NCBI GenBank assembly: GCA_029449235.1
Contig: JANATG010000013.1
Location: forward strand, 806,001 to 870,000
Length of the DNA stretch: 64,000 nt
DNA from: Linnemannia schmuckeri
Taxonomy: Eukaryota > Mortierellomycota > Mortierellomycetes > Mortierellales > Mortierellaceae
Direction: 5' to 3'
The notes under the pieces were generated by a model. It saw only the letters and a list, made by a program, of their open reading frames with translations. It searched no databases and was not told where the DNA came from. Shown one piece after another: positions 35,001 to 47,584 of this stretch. The translations under genes and the position numbers were made by a program. The stretch's first letter is position 1, and every line of letters begins with the position of its first letter.

Positions 35001-36637
35001 TCCGATATGATCAGTATTCTCCTGATGCTCCGCTGTCGTCTTTTTGTAGACCTCTGGTAAAGTAGTCACTGGCTGGGGTATTTGAGCGTCCACAGTTGTC
35101 GTTAGAAGAGATTTGGAGGAAAGTTGTCCTGAGGATGAGAGAGTAGAGCGGGATTGACCTGCTGCATCGGTTGGGGGTCGAACGGATGACAATCCTGACT
35201 GGCGTTGTTGCCTCGGTTGGTGACTCTGCTGCGGTGCCTGGAGCGCAGGAAAGAGCGAATCGCGAGACCTGGGAGACGGTGTTCCTGGATTCACTACTGC
35301 GCCAGGTGCCTGTCCTGCCTTTGACCGAGGAGCAGTATCAAGCGAAGGCGAGGAAGTAGATGTTGATGAGGATGAACTTCCTGTCACTGTTGCAGGCGTC
35401 GTAGTCGTCAAAGTCGAGGGAGGGCGTGCCAAAGGGCGTGCATGAATTCCGTGTGCTCTGGCAGGAGGCAGTGTTGGGGGGGCGGGACGTGGCTTTGGTG
35501 CTGGAGCTGCAGGTGTTGCGGGTAAAAATGCTACAGGGATCGAAGGCGATGCAGAGGCTACGGGTGGTGGCAGTGGTGAACGAGGTGACGAAGGTGACGA
35601 AGGTGAAGCAAGAGGTGAGCTTGCCCTCACTGGGCCTTGTCCTGGTGACATTCCTGGTCCATGCCTAAGTCCTTGTCCGTTTCCTGATCCTGGTATGTTG
35701 ACGGGACGAGTAGGGGGCCTAGGACTCGGGCTCAACTGGGGCTAATTGGTATTAAGAAAAAAGAAAAAGATAGCGTTGAGCACAAATAGTGATATTATAT
35801 CAATGAATGGTATGTAGAATATTTTCTATCCAATGCATGCTGTTCTTTTTCGTCTCTTTTGTCTCTTTTGTTCCGTTTGTTTATCCTTGTTCCGCCATGA
35901 GAACGAGAAGCCTCAATAACCATTGCAGTCCATTCATATCTACTCCTCAACTGAGTTGAAACTACACTCCTGAGGGTCTCGTGCTTTGCTTTTGCTCTTA
36001 CCCTTGGAGGGAGCTCTGATGATGTTGTCTTGGCAAGAACGCCAATGGAGCCATGGGTACTATTGCTGCCACCACCATTTCCTCCTCCTCCTCCTCCTCC
36101 TCCTCCTGCCGCTGCACCTGCACCTCCGTTACTTTGTTGGGGTTGTGGGGGCAAAGTCGGCTGCTGCGGTGAGGATAGTGGCTTTAAGGTCTGTGGGCTC
36201 TGTTGTGGTATAGGTTGTTGTTGCTTTCTAGGCGCCTGCAATTGTTGCTGTTGTTGCTGTTGTTGTGGCAGCTGTGGTAGCTGTGGTTGTGATGGTAGCT
36301 GCTGCTGCTGCTGCTGCTGTGAATGCGAGACAGATTGTTGCGAGGGTTGGACCATAGGGGGAGGCTCGTTTATGGTGCCTGATCGAGGTCGAGGAGCAAG
36401 GCGCTTGGGATCAGCTGATGGAATAGGCGACGAGATGTGTGAAGGTTGTTGTTGTTGTTGTTGGCTGGCGCGGGTATATGGCGAGGCAGGGAGCTGATTT
36501 TGTTGTTGCTGAGATGCTTGACGTGGCAAGAGCTGAGAGGGTCTATGAAACGCGGGCGAGATGGCTGCGATAACAGCCGGGTCTGTAGGCTTGGTGGTGG
36601 TGGTGGAAGCGTTCAGCTGGGGGGTGTTGGCAGCCAT
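29024..36637 (-). CDS. Giant Ser/Pro/Gln-rich disordered protein, unknown function
   Basis: Three exons on the minus strand: 36637-36002, 35741-34709, 34611-29024, giving 2418 aa. Donors GTAAGA and GTCAGT and acceptors AATTAG and GATAG keep the frame. The first two exons are Pro/Ser/Gln/Gly-rich (poly-Gln, and a GGGGGGGGNGGG stretch) with a short basic cluster, KSRQRKVRKSLEMLTRLSID, near residue 510. The last exon alternates acidic patches and Ser/Pro repeats. It then has one clear helical segment (LLVATLRDQIASLSSERDQF...) followed by several poly-Gln runs (about 31080-31130 and 31700-31735 in the DNA). Near the C-terminus is another plausible fold, VVTQDEANKIREQFEEYRAN-PKRRSGLLDVD. I recognise no family. 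The charge and repeat pattern suit a scaffold at septa, polarity sites or in transcription, but nothing fixes this. Reading through 35998-35795 without the first intron hits a stop. Confidence 0.8.
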
Positions 36638-36804
36638 GGTGGCAGGTCATCCGCTTGGTGTAGGGAAAGGAAAGAAGGACGCCTTTTTCTCCGAGACAAA
36701 AGGTCGATTTGGAGGAGAAGAGGAAAAAGATGATGAGGACAAAAAAAAAAAAAAAAAAAAAAAAAAGCGAAGAAAGGATGACGAACGATGACAAAGAGGG
36801 ATGG

Positions 36805-36835
<31 letters not shown>

Positions 36836-37370
36836 AGAATGGAGCCAGCAAGAAGAGTAAAGAGAGAGGAAGTGGATGAGGAAAGGGTAGAGAAACAAAG
36901 TAAAAATAAAAAAAGGCAGGAAAAATTATGTGCAAGAAGAAGTAAGGAGGAAGAGACTGACTGACACACCCCTTTTTGATTTGCCACAGGAAATCGTCAT
37001 TCTTTGCCTCCTGTGCTAGCACAAGAAAAAAGAAATAAAAAAAGTGTGGTGCCACCAAAATACAAACACATCGAAAGTTCGAAACAACAGCAAGCAACGG
37101 GATGAAATCGAAAATATGAAGGCGCACACACACACATTATCCCACTGTGCACCCTACTTCTTTCAAACGACCATCGCATCGAAACGCGGTTCACATGCTG
37201 TTGTGGAGACAATCAATTGCAATCATTGTCAAGGTCAATGGTGTCATAGAAGAGAAAAAAAGATGTAATGAAACATGCAAAAGAATGCGACTTTTTAATA
37301 ACTAGAAATATAATAGGTAATGCAAGTGGTATGCTAATAAAATATACAAGCCAAAAGAGCATAAAAGTTT
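36638..37370. other. Intergenic region with two long poly-A tracts
   Basis: About 730 bp between the ATPase 3' end and the giant gene's start. Runs of 26 A (36741-36766) and 27 A (36806-36832) sit 100-195 bp upstream of the ATG at 36637; on the coding strand these are poly-T. No gene is supported. The larger minus-strand frames here are Phe/Leu/Ser artefacts of the tracts. Confidence 0.45.
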
Positions 37371-40300
37371 TTACTTGTGCTCCTTGACGGTTCTGTCGTC
37401 GTCAATGACAGAGTCCTGGTTCGAGGCATCGGTCATGTAGGTCCTCATGCGGTCCATCTCGAACTGACCGTTGGCCTCGAGGTGAAGGGGCTTCATCACT
37501 CTGCGCTTGACCCACTTGTAGAACTCGGCAAAGAGAACAAACAAGATTAAAGCAGCAATGACCAGACCCCATTCGTACGAGATCGACGAATGCTTGAAGA
37601 CGTTGTGGTTAAAACCGGGAATATAGACGACAGGGAAGACCAGGAAGGCACCAATCACAACAGAGAGCCAGAGCATCTTGTTCTGCTTGAGAGTCTTAAG
37701 GTTCTTGATAGTCCAGCCAGGCTCGCGGAGAGCACGGCAGTTGATGGCGTGGGCCAAGATCAGCAAGGTCATGCAGGTGTAAGAAGTGGCACGGGCACGG
37801 AAAATACCCTCGCAGTCGGGGCTCCACTCGTTGTTGCACTTGAGGCCCATCTTGCCGTTGTTGAACCCAAAGAGGACGATCGAGTAATTGGCAAATGAAA
37901 GGGCGCCCATGGCCAGACCATAAATAAAGGTATCCATGACAACCTCAAACGAAAAGAGGCCCTGCTTGGCGGAACGAGGGGGCTCGCGCATGTTGGACTC
38001 ACTTGGAGGCTCGAGACCGAGACCCATGGCAGGAGGCGAGGAGGTGATCATGTTGAGGAAGAGAATCTCGACGGCACTCATGGGGAAGACAGCATGGCCC
38101 TCAGCATCCTTGAAGGCAAGACCAATGATCAGGACGACAATCTCGGCAACGTTAGCAGACATGAGATGCTGGATAAACTTTTGGATGTTGGCAAACATAC
38201 GGCGACCCTCCGCAACAGCCTTGACGATCGTGGCAAAGTTGTCGTCGGTGAGAACAATATCAGAGGCTTGCTTGGCGACATCGGAGCCGGACTGACCCAT
38301 AGCAATACCGACGTTGGCGGCCTTGAGCGAGGGGGAATCGTTGACACCGTCTCCGGTCATGGTAGCAAAGAGGTTGCGGCGATGGAGGGCAGCAATCATC
38401 TTGACCTTGGTGTTAGGCGAGCAGCGGGCTACGACGCGGGGCAATTCGGCTAGGCGATCGACTTCATCGTCCTCCATAGCATCGAATTGGGCGGCGGTCA
38501 TGATCAAGGGGTTGTTCAGCACAGGGACGTCTTCGGGAATAATGGCAACCTCCTTGGCAATGGCAGCAGCAGTCGAAGGGTGGTCACCAGTCAACATGTG
38601 GACACGGATACCAGCCTCGTAACATTGAAGCACAGCAGGGCGAGACTCGGCACGGGGAGGATCATAGATACCGACAAGACCAAGGAAAACCATGTCGGTC
38701 TCAACATCCTCACGTTTCAATCCGTGGACGAGATCGACATCGGGCTGGACATCAAACTTGCGGTAGGCCAAGGTCAAGACACGGAGACCCTTCTCAGCGA
38801 GAATGGTCATCTTTTCATCAATCATTTTCTCGAAAACAGTGCGGCTACCCTTCTCGCCCTCGATCGAGAGTTCGGAGTCGCCAGCGCGATAGGAAGTGCA
38901 GCAGCCGAGGACACGCTCGGTAGCACCTTTCATAAAGATGTAATGGGCACCAGAGGTAGAGGAGTTGGTAGGAGGAGACTGATAGAGGACAGACATGCGC
39001 TTGACAGAGGAATCGAAGGGGAACTCGGCAATCAGCTTAAAACCTTGGTCGACCAACTCAGGCTTGGCAAGGCCGGCCTTATGGGCCAAGACCTGGAGAG
39101 CAATCTCGGTGGGATCACCAATGGCAGCCCAGTCACCGTGAGTCTCGGGGTGCTGAGTACGACGGAGCTCGGCCATGTTGCAGAGAGAGGCGACTTGGAG
39201 GGTGCGGAGGAAATGATCAGAGCCAGAGCCGTTGGGGACAAGTTCCTCCTGGGCAGGGAGATCGCCAGCAAGCATCTCGCCTTGTCTGTAGATCTCGCCT
39301 TCGGGGGTGAATCCAGTTCCAGTAATACGGTAATAACCATCCTTAGGGAACCACATGCGAACAGCAACCATCTTGGACTGGGTCAAAGTACCAGTCTATA
39401 TGAATATATACAACGGCAATAGTACATGTAAGTGTCCGCATTCTGATAAAGCTTATAATACCAAATAGATCACTCGAATGACACAAAGGACAAATAAAAT
39501 GTACCTTGTCGGAGCAAATATTAGTGACGGCGCCCAGACTTTCAAGAGAAGACAGTCGACGAACAATAGCTTTGACTTCGGCCATACGACTGACACCAAA
39601 AGCCATGGTCAGGGTAACGACGGCAACAAGACCTTCGGGGATGATGGCAATAGAGACGGAAATGGCATAGATGGCAACCTCGTTGGAATACTGGAACTTG
39701 TGGACACCAAAGACAACGATAACGAGAATAATGGCAGCAAGAAAGACGCAGTACGCCATCTTGTCGAGGCGCTTCTGAAGAGGAGTCTTTTCGTTGCTGT
39801 CGACGTTCATGAGGGAGGTAGCGATCTGACCGATCTGAGTCTTCATTCCGGTGCTGGTGACGATACCTTTGGCGCGACCCTTGACGACGGTAGTGGAGGA
39901 GAAGGCCATGTTGAGACGGTCACCGAGGGCCTCATCGGCATTTTGGATGACAGAGAGGTTCTTTTGGACGGGGAGGGACTCTCCTGTGAGGAGAGCCTCG
40001 TCGGTCTCGAGGTTGAAGCATTCGAAGAGACGAACGTCGGCTCCGACGACATCACCATCCTCGAAGATCATGATGTCTCCGGGAACAGCCTGGTTGTTGG
40101 GGATGGTGACTCTGGATTCGTCGCGGATGACTTGGGCAGTGGGCGAGGACATGTTACGGAGCGCTTCCATGGTTTGTTCGGCGTTGAATTCCTGCCAAAA
40201 TCCGATGGCTGCGTTCATGACGATGACAAAGAGAATGACACTTCCCTCGGCGACATCCTTGGTGGCAAAAGCAAGAGCCTATTTGGGTGGTTGGTGATTG

Positions 40301-40668
40301 GTGCAAATTTATCACGTAGTGGTGGAAGAAATGCACATTAGACTTTTTATGCTTCTTTTTTTTTTTTTTGCTTGTTTGTTAAGCAAACAGAGCAAAGAGA
40401 CACACATGAGACACGCAGTAAGACAACTTACGGTGGCAATCAGGAGAACGGCAACGAGAACGTTGGCGACCTGACGCCAAAGAACCTTGTACCATTTGAC
40501 ACCGCCATCGCCCTCGAGAGCGTTGAGGCCATAGGTTTGGAGTCGTTTAGCGGCCTCTTCGGAAGAGAGCCCTTCGAGGATCGAGGTCTGGTAGTGTTCG
40601 GCGACTTGTTCGACGGTGAAGGTGTGGAAGGGAGTCTCTGGCTCGACGTTGACGGTCTTTTTTCCCAT
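37371..40668 (-). CDS. ENA: P-type cation ATPase, group IID (ENA/ACU-like Na+/K+ pump)
   Basis: Three exons on the minus strand: 40668-40432, 40278-39505, 39395-37371, giving 1011 aa. All P-type hallmarks are present: the actuator loop motif TGES (TDEALLTGESLPVQKN), the M4 motif IPEGLVAVVTLTMAFG, the phosphorylated Asp336 in ICSDKTGTLT (split by the second intron after Lys), KGATERVLGC in the nucleotide-binding domain, MLTGDHPSTA, and TGDGVNDSPSLK in the hinge. MNAAIGFWQEFNAEQTMEAL followed by RNMSSPTAQVIRD and NFETDEALLTGESLP are typical of fungal ENA-type pumps, as is a cytosolic N-terminus without the calmodulin-binding tail of PMCA. Such enzymes export Na+ or K+, or (ACU branch) take them up, at the plasma or endomembrane, driven by ATP. 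I cannot separate ENA from ACU by eye. There is no ER retrieval signal at the C-terminus (KEHK is not KKxx). Confidence 0.9.
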
Positions 40669-43600
40669 AACTTACTGAAGAGTGGTGGGGTTGTGTTCTT
40701 TTGAAGGAAGGGAATGAAAGTAGGTAAAGAAAAAAGGTTGTTTTTGCAGGAGTAGCTTATTGACTTGTTGATCGGGGAATGAGAGAAGAAGTCTTCTTGG
40801 AAAGGCACAAAAGAATAAGAGCCCTGTGTGTATTATGTGGGTGTGAGTGTGGGGATGCAAAAAGAGAGAAGAGGTAATCCAGTTGAAGAAGATGAAGAGA
40901 TAGAGGGGAGAGGAGAGGATGAGGATGAGGAACAAGAAAGGAGAGAAAAAAGAAAGGAAAGAAGGAGGGAATATCCGTTCTTTATATATGTTTTTTTACT
41001 CTTTTGGTTGATTGATTGATTGATCAAACAAGTGATGGGCAGGGGAAGAAACGAGGGTATTGAACAGGGCAGAGGATCAGTATGAGTATGAATGGGCGCG
41101 GAGGGAATCAACGGAGTCAAAAAAAAATATTATCATAAGAGAAAGGGGAATGGCGCGGACTGATAAAAATTTATTCAATACTATTCAATAGAATAGACTT
41201 TCAATTCAATGATACCAATTGAATAAATATATATACCGTCATGTATGCAGACAGAAAACAATAGCACAAAACAACCACAACCTTATCCCCTTCTCTCACT
41301 CTGTCTCTGGCCCTGACTGACTAGTCGAAAAAGAAAAAAAGAATGATCCTCATCCCTACCTCCATCACCTCTATCTTCGCCGTTTATTTCAAAGGTACCA
41401 CTGCACACCTTGTTTTTGGCCTTTTTGTTGTTGCCTTGGGCCTTGCGCACTTGTTCCCTCTTTCTCTCGGCTGTCATCTTCAAAGGTGGAAAGGGCTATT
41501 CATGGGCAAAAAGTACAAAAGCATGTCTCACCTTGTTTTGATTGCTTTTGTAAAGACTTAGTATCTATAATGACAACGATGATGCTTCCCCTCTCATGGT
41601 GCCTGCCCCATTCTGTAAAGGAAGAAGAGAGGAACAATGTTCGATACTGGATCGATGACGAGATCATAAAGTCATGTCACCCTTTAAGAGATCCTCATTA
41701 CGTGCTTGACTCTCTCCTTCATGGTGCCTTGCCTTTTCCTTTGTCATCCTTTTCTTTCTGTTAGTAACCAGCTACTTCTTTTTCTTGCCGTTCTATCCGG
41801 CATTTTCTCCTGTCAAAAGGGACGGAGGACCCTCGCATCGACTTTAAATTTTTCATTAAATCGTTTCTTTCTTGACGTGCTTCTTCTGTCTCCTTCTTGT
41901 CCTCCCTTCCCTAACCCCTACCCTCTCCACTCCACTCCGGGCAAAGTCTTTTCCGACAATTGCGCAAAAAGTATTCGTGTTACCTACGGTCCCTTCCACA
42001 GAGATATTCTGGTGAGAATGAGAAAATCCTTTATTTTGTCTTCATTTCTTTCTTGATGTTCATCCATGGTCCGATTTCACCGATTGACATTATATCATTC
42101 TAGAGTATCAGGGTCCGGAGGGGTTTCCCTTCTTCTCATCCCACTTTACCCATCCCTTCCCTGCCTCCCATGTCACGATAAATGAAATCAACAAAGATAT
42201 CGGTGTCTGACAGGTTTGTGTTCCTGTTCCTTGTTACTGCGGACCATTGGTCAGAAATCCAACCTGATCAGAAAAAAGAAAATAAGTGAGACGAACAAGA
42301 AAGTGATTGATGGGCAGATCAAGACTGAAAAAAAAAAAAGAAAAGAAGAAATGCGACCACCATCACCACGCTCACTCTGTCCAACAGACATTTGGACTCT
42401 CATTCCCTTCCTACGTTGGTCAAATTCTTCCGTGTGCGTGTGTGTGCTTCTGCTCTCTCGGGAAATGCTCAAACCCTCTTTTTTTTGCCCTCTAATATCC
42501 TCATCTCACACTCTCTCACTGTCGCTCTCTCCTGCTTGAGCAACTGTGTGACATCCACCCCTTCTTTCCTTCCATGTGTATATGTGTGTGCGTGTCTGTA
42601 TGCATCCCTCTCTCTCTCCTCCATCAGACTACAAAAAATATCATTCGATCGTCGACTTTTGCGCATTTGCCTCCTCACCACACGACAACACCACTCTTTT
42701 TTCCTCCTTTCTCTTACTTTCTTCTTCACACCTCCTTCGTTTCTTTTCTTTTTATTCAGTTTTCATCACTTTCCCTGATGCCTTTTGCCCCTATTCCTCC
42801 ATAACGAAGCCCGAGAAAAGAAAAACCAGATAGATGAGCCCTACCTCGCCTCACTCCATACCTTCCTCTAGCACTTACTTCACCTATTCCCTTCTTCGCC
42901 ATCAGGAAAACAACAATCGATCGCAGATTCAATTTTTTTATTTGCTTTGCATGGTCCTTCCTCTCCTTCCACTCTATCTGCTGTTCATTTAATCTACTAT
43001 CGAAACCACAAAACACAAATAAAAAGATCCATCGAGAAACGAAAGACCAAGAAGCCATGTCCAGTCTCTCCTCCTTCATGATATTGTCTTCTATTTGGAG
43101 GACCGCCATCTCTCTCTCTCTTGTTCTCCTCCCCGCAGTCGCTACTTCTCCTCTCTTCGTTGTTTCATACATTGACACAAGAAAAGATGAGACCTTGATG
43201 TCAAGGAAAAGAAAACGAGGGCGAGATATCCTTTTTTTCCGAAAGGAGGAGTCGGAGACATACTGTAATCGAATGTGAAAAGGGTAGCAAACAAAAACTA
43301 AACATGCACCACATAACATAAACAGGTTAAGCGCGTGTTCGTAATCCGCATACTCACAACAAACAACAAAAAACATAAATACATCAAAAAAATGTTGCCT
43401 CGGGGTTACGGAATACAACAACGACAAAGCGTTCTGTTTCATTATTGTCGCCATGCTATCGATGCTGGCAAGTCTGTCAAGACAAATCGTTGCTGCCATG
43501 GGTAGTGTTTATCATGTTGCACCTTCACGTTCACCTCCGGACTCGATGTAACAAGAACGAAGGGGTAGGGAGCACAGGGTAGAGGGGTTGCAAATGAGAG

Positions 43601-46600
43601 TGTGAGGGTCATGGGCATATTTTTGTATCGCAAAGAAAGGACAGTGTTATCCGCACCATCAGAAAGGGAAAAATATTTGTAAAAAGATCAACAACGACGG
43701 CAAAAAAGGTAAAGAAAAGCAGCCTAGTACATGTTTTCCCTTTGATCCAAAACATTTTTTTGTGTAAAGTGTGCTGAATCCCAATCCCTTATACCTCTTC
43801 CCTTTTTCTCCCCATCAATTTTCCATCGTTTTTTGTTGTGGGCGTATATGTGTATATGTTAGTATTTCATGGGGACAAAAAAGGGAGGGAATGGGGACGG
43901 CACAGGTCGCGAGGACCACCTTGATTCGATTTTCCTAGACCCGCTCTTTGTTTATTTTGGCTATGGTACAAGGAGAGGGCAAGTTAAGGTTTTTTTGCAT
44001 GCAGCAACCTCGAATGAATTGCCACTTCGAACAAACAATAAGCCAAGAACTCGGTAACAATATAGTGCTCCTTCTTAGTTTGGATTAGACTTAATCGTGA
44101 GCCAATCGCGTCATTCTATTTTATTCTTTCCCCTTCCATTCAGAAGGAAGGGAAAAGAGGCAGCAGGGCCATGATGATGTCACCACAAGGCATGAATCGC
44201 AAGTCTTGCGGGTAGTGACGTCTTTATTTTCTTTGACTCCTATTTTAGCGACGAGCACGCACAGGAAAAACTTGTCGCCGTTTGTCGTTATTCTCGTCTA
44301 TCTTTCCTGTAGCCTTTTATTAGCGGGTGTAGCCATTCCGCGCCTACCATTTTCCGAAATAAATAAAAATGAACAGTTCTCTTTTTTCTTATTGTCCAAC
44401 TGCCTAACCGATCCAAAAGTAAAAAAAAAAAAAAAAAAAAAAACTACCAGTTGGATAGCCAACACGAAAAAGAAAAGGAAAGAATCCTGTTTCACTGATG
44501 AGTGCAAAAGAAATTATATTGTCCTCTCTGGCCTTTTTATTCTCGACCAGTCGAATGTCGCCCTTGGATCCTCGTGGTGCCATATCTGTCATCCCAGGGA
44601 TCAACAAAAAAACCATGAATTTGTTATTCTTTTAGTTTTTCCACCCTATTTGTTTTATGCTGCATCCACAAGGGAGAAGCTTTGCTTTTTTTTTTTTTTT
44701 GTACGCAATTTTATTTCTCCAGTGAAAAGCCCAAGGAAGGGAGAAGTAATGAAAGAAAGAAGACAGGCGAAACTCTAAAACGCTCGAATTTGACGGGAAG
44801 CAATCGTCTGACCACCTTGTTCAATCCTGCATTCTGATTCGCTAGGTGGCCATTTTATACAAATCCTTATTTCTTGTTGACTTTGTGTGTAGTGCATGTG
44901 TAGAGTTGAGTTATTCCCCTTTTGTTCAATTGCTCTCTCTTTTGTTTAAGTTGTTCTCGGTTACCGGGGAAAACTCTTGTCGTGGTTTGTATGTGTGTAT
45001 ATCACCGCAGAGGAGAAAACCAATAAAAACGTGCTAGCTGAAATAGATGTATTCTCGATACATGAGACCGAGGGAAAGAGAGAGAAAGGGCAGCAAGGAG
45101 CACAAGACGCTTGTAAGGTTTCTTTTTTTTGCTGACAATCAAGGACATTCTAGACAAACAGGCTTTGATCCAGATTTTGACAAAAAGGGCACAGGGGTAG
45201 AAAGTCTCCTCTTTTGTCTAGCTTGAGGCAAGAGAATGCAAACACAACCGGAAGTAAGTTGCTTTCGAAAAGTCGTCTTTCATTTCTCGACATACACAGC
45301 TGTTACAAAAAGAAAAGTGGAGGACAGAAACAACACAAAATCTCGTAACCGATCTCGACAAGAATTACAGTAACAGCAAACATACAAACAAAAATGAAAA
45401 ACGAATTCTGCCATGTCTCAGATACTGTGCTTGCACACACACCCCCTCTTTCTTTCTCGCCTAGACGCAACACCTCGATCACAAACAAGATCCTGACCTT
45501 TACTCTTATTCTCCTTCTCGATACTCAATTGCCAACAACTCACATACACCATTTCGCTTCACACTTCCGGTTAAAATACCATTGGGGCATTGAAAAAGAA
45601 ACGGTGAAGGGCATGGGAATACAAAAAAAAAACCACTTTCCCCGCTTGAACAAAGAAGCCCATGGTAACACGAAAAAGAAAAGTTATGTGAGCAGAAAGT
45701 CGAATACATGTACTTTTTTGCTTTGACCTCGAAGGTCTCTCGTTAATCACAAGAGCCAATCGTCGGTAATCTACTAATGCACGTGCAGTGTATCCGTATC
45801 CTCCATGGTGGTGGTAATGGGCCCTGGGCCATGTTCTTGTTATGAAAGGCGTGAACCTGAGTTGTTGTCTGTCAATAGATCGAAAAAAACCCCACTTTTG
45901 GCCAACTTGTCCATCCGATCTCGTTTTCGTTTGAGGATGAAAAAGGCAGCATGAACAGGAAGAAGGGTGCAGCAGAAATGAAATGATAACAAGCTGGAGG
46001 AGTAGTAGACAGACATTTTGCAATCACCACTCTATGGCTTTACCGGGGGCGCGAGGTGCAATGGCGTGCATTAGTTGGTTACTTCATCATCTCATTGCCT
46101 TACTTCTTCAAACCTCCACCAGTCGCTATCTGTTTCTTTCTAACCCAAAATGAATTAGAATAAAGAACAGACAGACCAACGGTTTGTTTACCATCCGCTG
46201 ACATGATAAACATTTTTCCTTCGTTCACCTATTGCTCCCTCTCATTCTCTTCTTACCCTTCCTTCCTTTCTTTCCCCGGATGAAGGATCGACTTTGAACC
46301 CCTAACTCATTTTACCTTCCTCCATCCACTCTTCCTTCTCCTTCTGCTTCATTCTATCATCTCATCAATGTTCTCCGGAGGAATCTCCGATTCATGCAGC
46401 ATCTGTCGAGTCCATGTCTCACAGAACCTGTTATGCCCTTTCTCACACTAGTTTCGCATCGGCGAAAATGTTGGGCGGGTTGGATGGTGAGTGGGACTTC
46501 ACAGAGTCGTCTGTGCGCAGCGATAAACTAAAAGATGGGAAAGAAGGGCAACAAAAGGAACAACTCAAAAGCCCTTGCCGCGCGTTACCTGGGACACCTC

Positions 46601-47584
46601 TCTTTTTCATTTCCATACTAACAAGCTATTGTTCAATGTTCTTTACTTTATTTTTTTCCATTGTTTCTTTTCAAGGGTACGCACTTTTCTGTGTTTTTGA
46701 ATTTGCATTTGCCCAATTGCTGAAATCGCCCAAGAGTGTTTCGCATCGGGGCTCGAGCCTCGGGGCACTATGTTCCGTTCTTGTTTATTCGAGATTACGA
46801 GATCTGCGCTGTCCATCCACCCCAATCTTCCCCTCATTTCCACACGGTCCAGTTGTTCCATCCTCAGAACCTTCATTCTTTTATCCTTTTTTCCTCCAAA
46901 GTCGACCGTTTGTTTCTCGCTAGGTTATAGTTGATGAATCATGCGGGTCTCCCTTAGTCCTATCCTTCTCCGTCTCTAACCTTCCCTCGAACGCGAACCC
47001 ATTTGCCATCCCCTTCCTTCTATTCGTAATAGGGTCTCTAGTCATTCAAAGCCATGTGCCCCTCCCCCAGCCTCAGCTCCAGCCCCAATCCCACGCTCTA
47101 GTCTAAACCTTGAACGCGGCCATGTACTGGACCATGATTTCCGCTCTCACGCCCTGTGACTGTGAGACTTAACGCGATTACAATTATCCTCCTAAATAGT
47201 CAGAAAAAAAAACTTGGATCCTGACACCATTTTCCTGGGTACTTGGTTGCGTGCTTGCTTGTTCGTTATGACTTGCTCCCCTCGTCCACCACACACCTAC
47301 ACACATGCAAGTCTGCAAGTGAGTATGGCGTCTCTTGCACCAGATCGAATTATACTATAGAAGAGGTATCGAGGTTACTATTGTAACTTTCAATATTTGA
47401 TTGGCTTTATTGGGGCGACTTAATCCAACGTGCAAAAGATTATGAGCCATCCATATGTTGAAAAAAATATGAGCCATCCATATGTTGAAAAAAATATGAG
47501 AGATGGAAAAGAAGAGATGATTTGGTTATTAGAATAAAGAAGATGTCTGTTGTTTTTCAATTATCTAGTTTTTGAGTACAAGCT
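40669..47584. other. 6.9-kb region without convincing genes
   Basis: The largest gene-poor stretch in the window, between the ATPase start and the arrestin stop (both on the minus strand). It contains GA-rich leader sequence, a GATT tetranucleotide run near 41008-41027, A/T-rich sequence near 41150-41240, CT-rich blocks (41850-42830, 46200-46350) and a 23-A tract (44421-44443). The longest frames, 42756-43499 minus (247 aa) and 46414-46923 plus (169 aa), show no domain, no family resemblance and no supporting splice structure. The frame at 43057-43278 plus begins with a signal-like hydrophobic stretch but then turns Lys/Arg-rich, so I do not call it. Possible contents are a long 5' leader or regulatory region of the ATPase, ncRNAs, or decayed genes. 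Confidence 0.45.
47442..47495. repeat. 27-bp direct repeat, two perfect copies
   Basis: The 27-bp unit that begins atgagccatccatatgttg and ends in aaaaaaat occurs twice back to back (47442-47468 and 47469-47495), starting 90-140 bp beyond the arrestin stop codon, probably in its 3' flank. A third partial match (atgaga) begins right after. It looks like a recent slippage duplication. Confidence 0.8.

Noticed and set aside
35795..36001. Read-through extension of the giant protein's first exon
   Set aside because: A strong GTAAGA donor at 36001 gives a phase-0 junction to the acceptor before 35741; the unspliced frame stops at 35795.
39478..40341. 287-aa plus-strand ORF over the ATPase
   Set aside because: Antisense shadow of a GC-rich, codon-biased gene; no domain.
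43057..43278. Possible secreted peptide (WRTAISLSLVLLPAVATSP)
   Set aside because: The signal-like stretch comes from CT-rich DNA and the remainder is Lys/Arg-rich without cysteines; no paralogue in the window.
42756..43499. 247-aa minus-strand ORF upstream of the ATPase
   Set aside because: No domain, no repeats of known families, mixed composition with Arg-rich stretches from reverse-complemented CT tracts, and overlapping open frames on the other strand; most likely chance.
46414..46923. 169-aa plus-strand ORF
   Set aside because: No family resemblance; biased Phe/Ser/Leu composition from pyrimidine-rich sequence.
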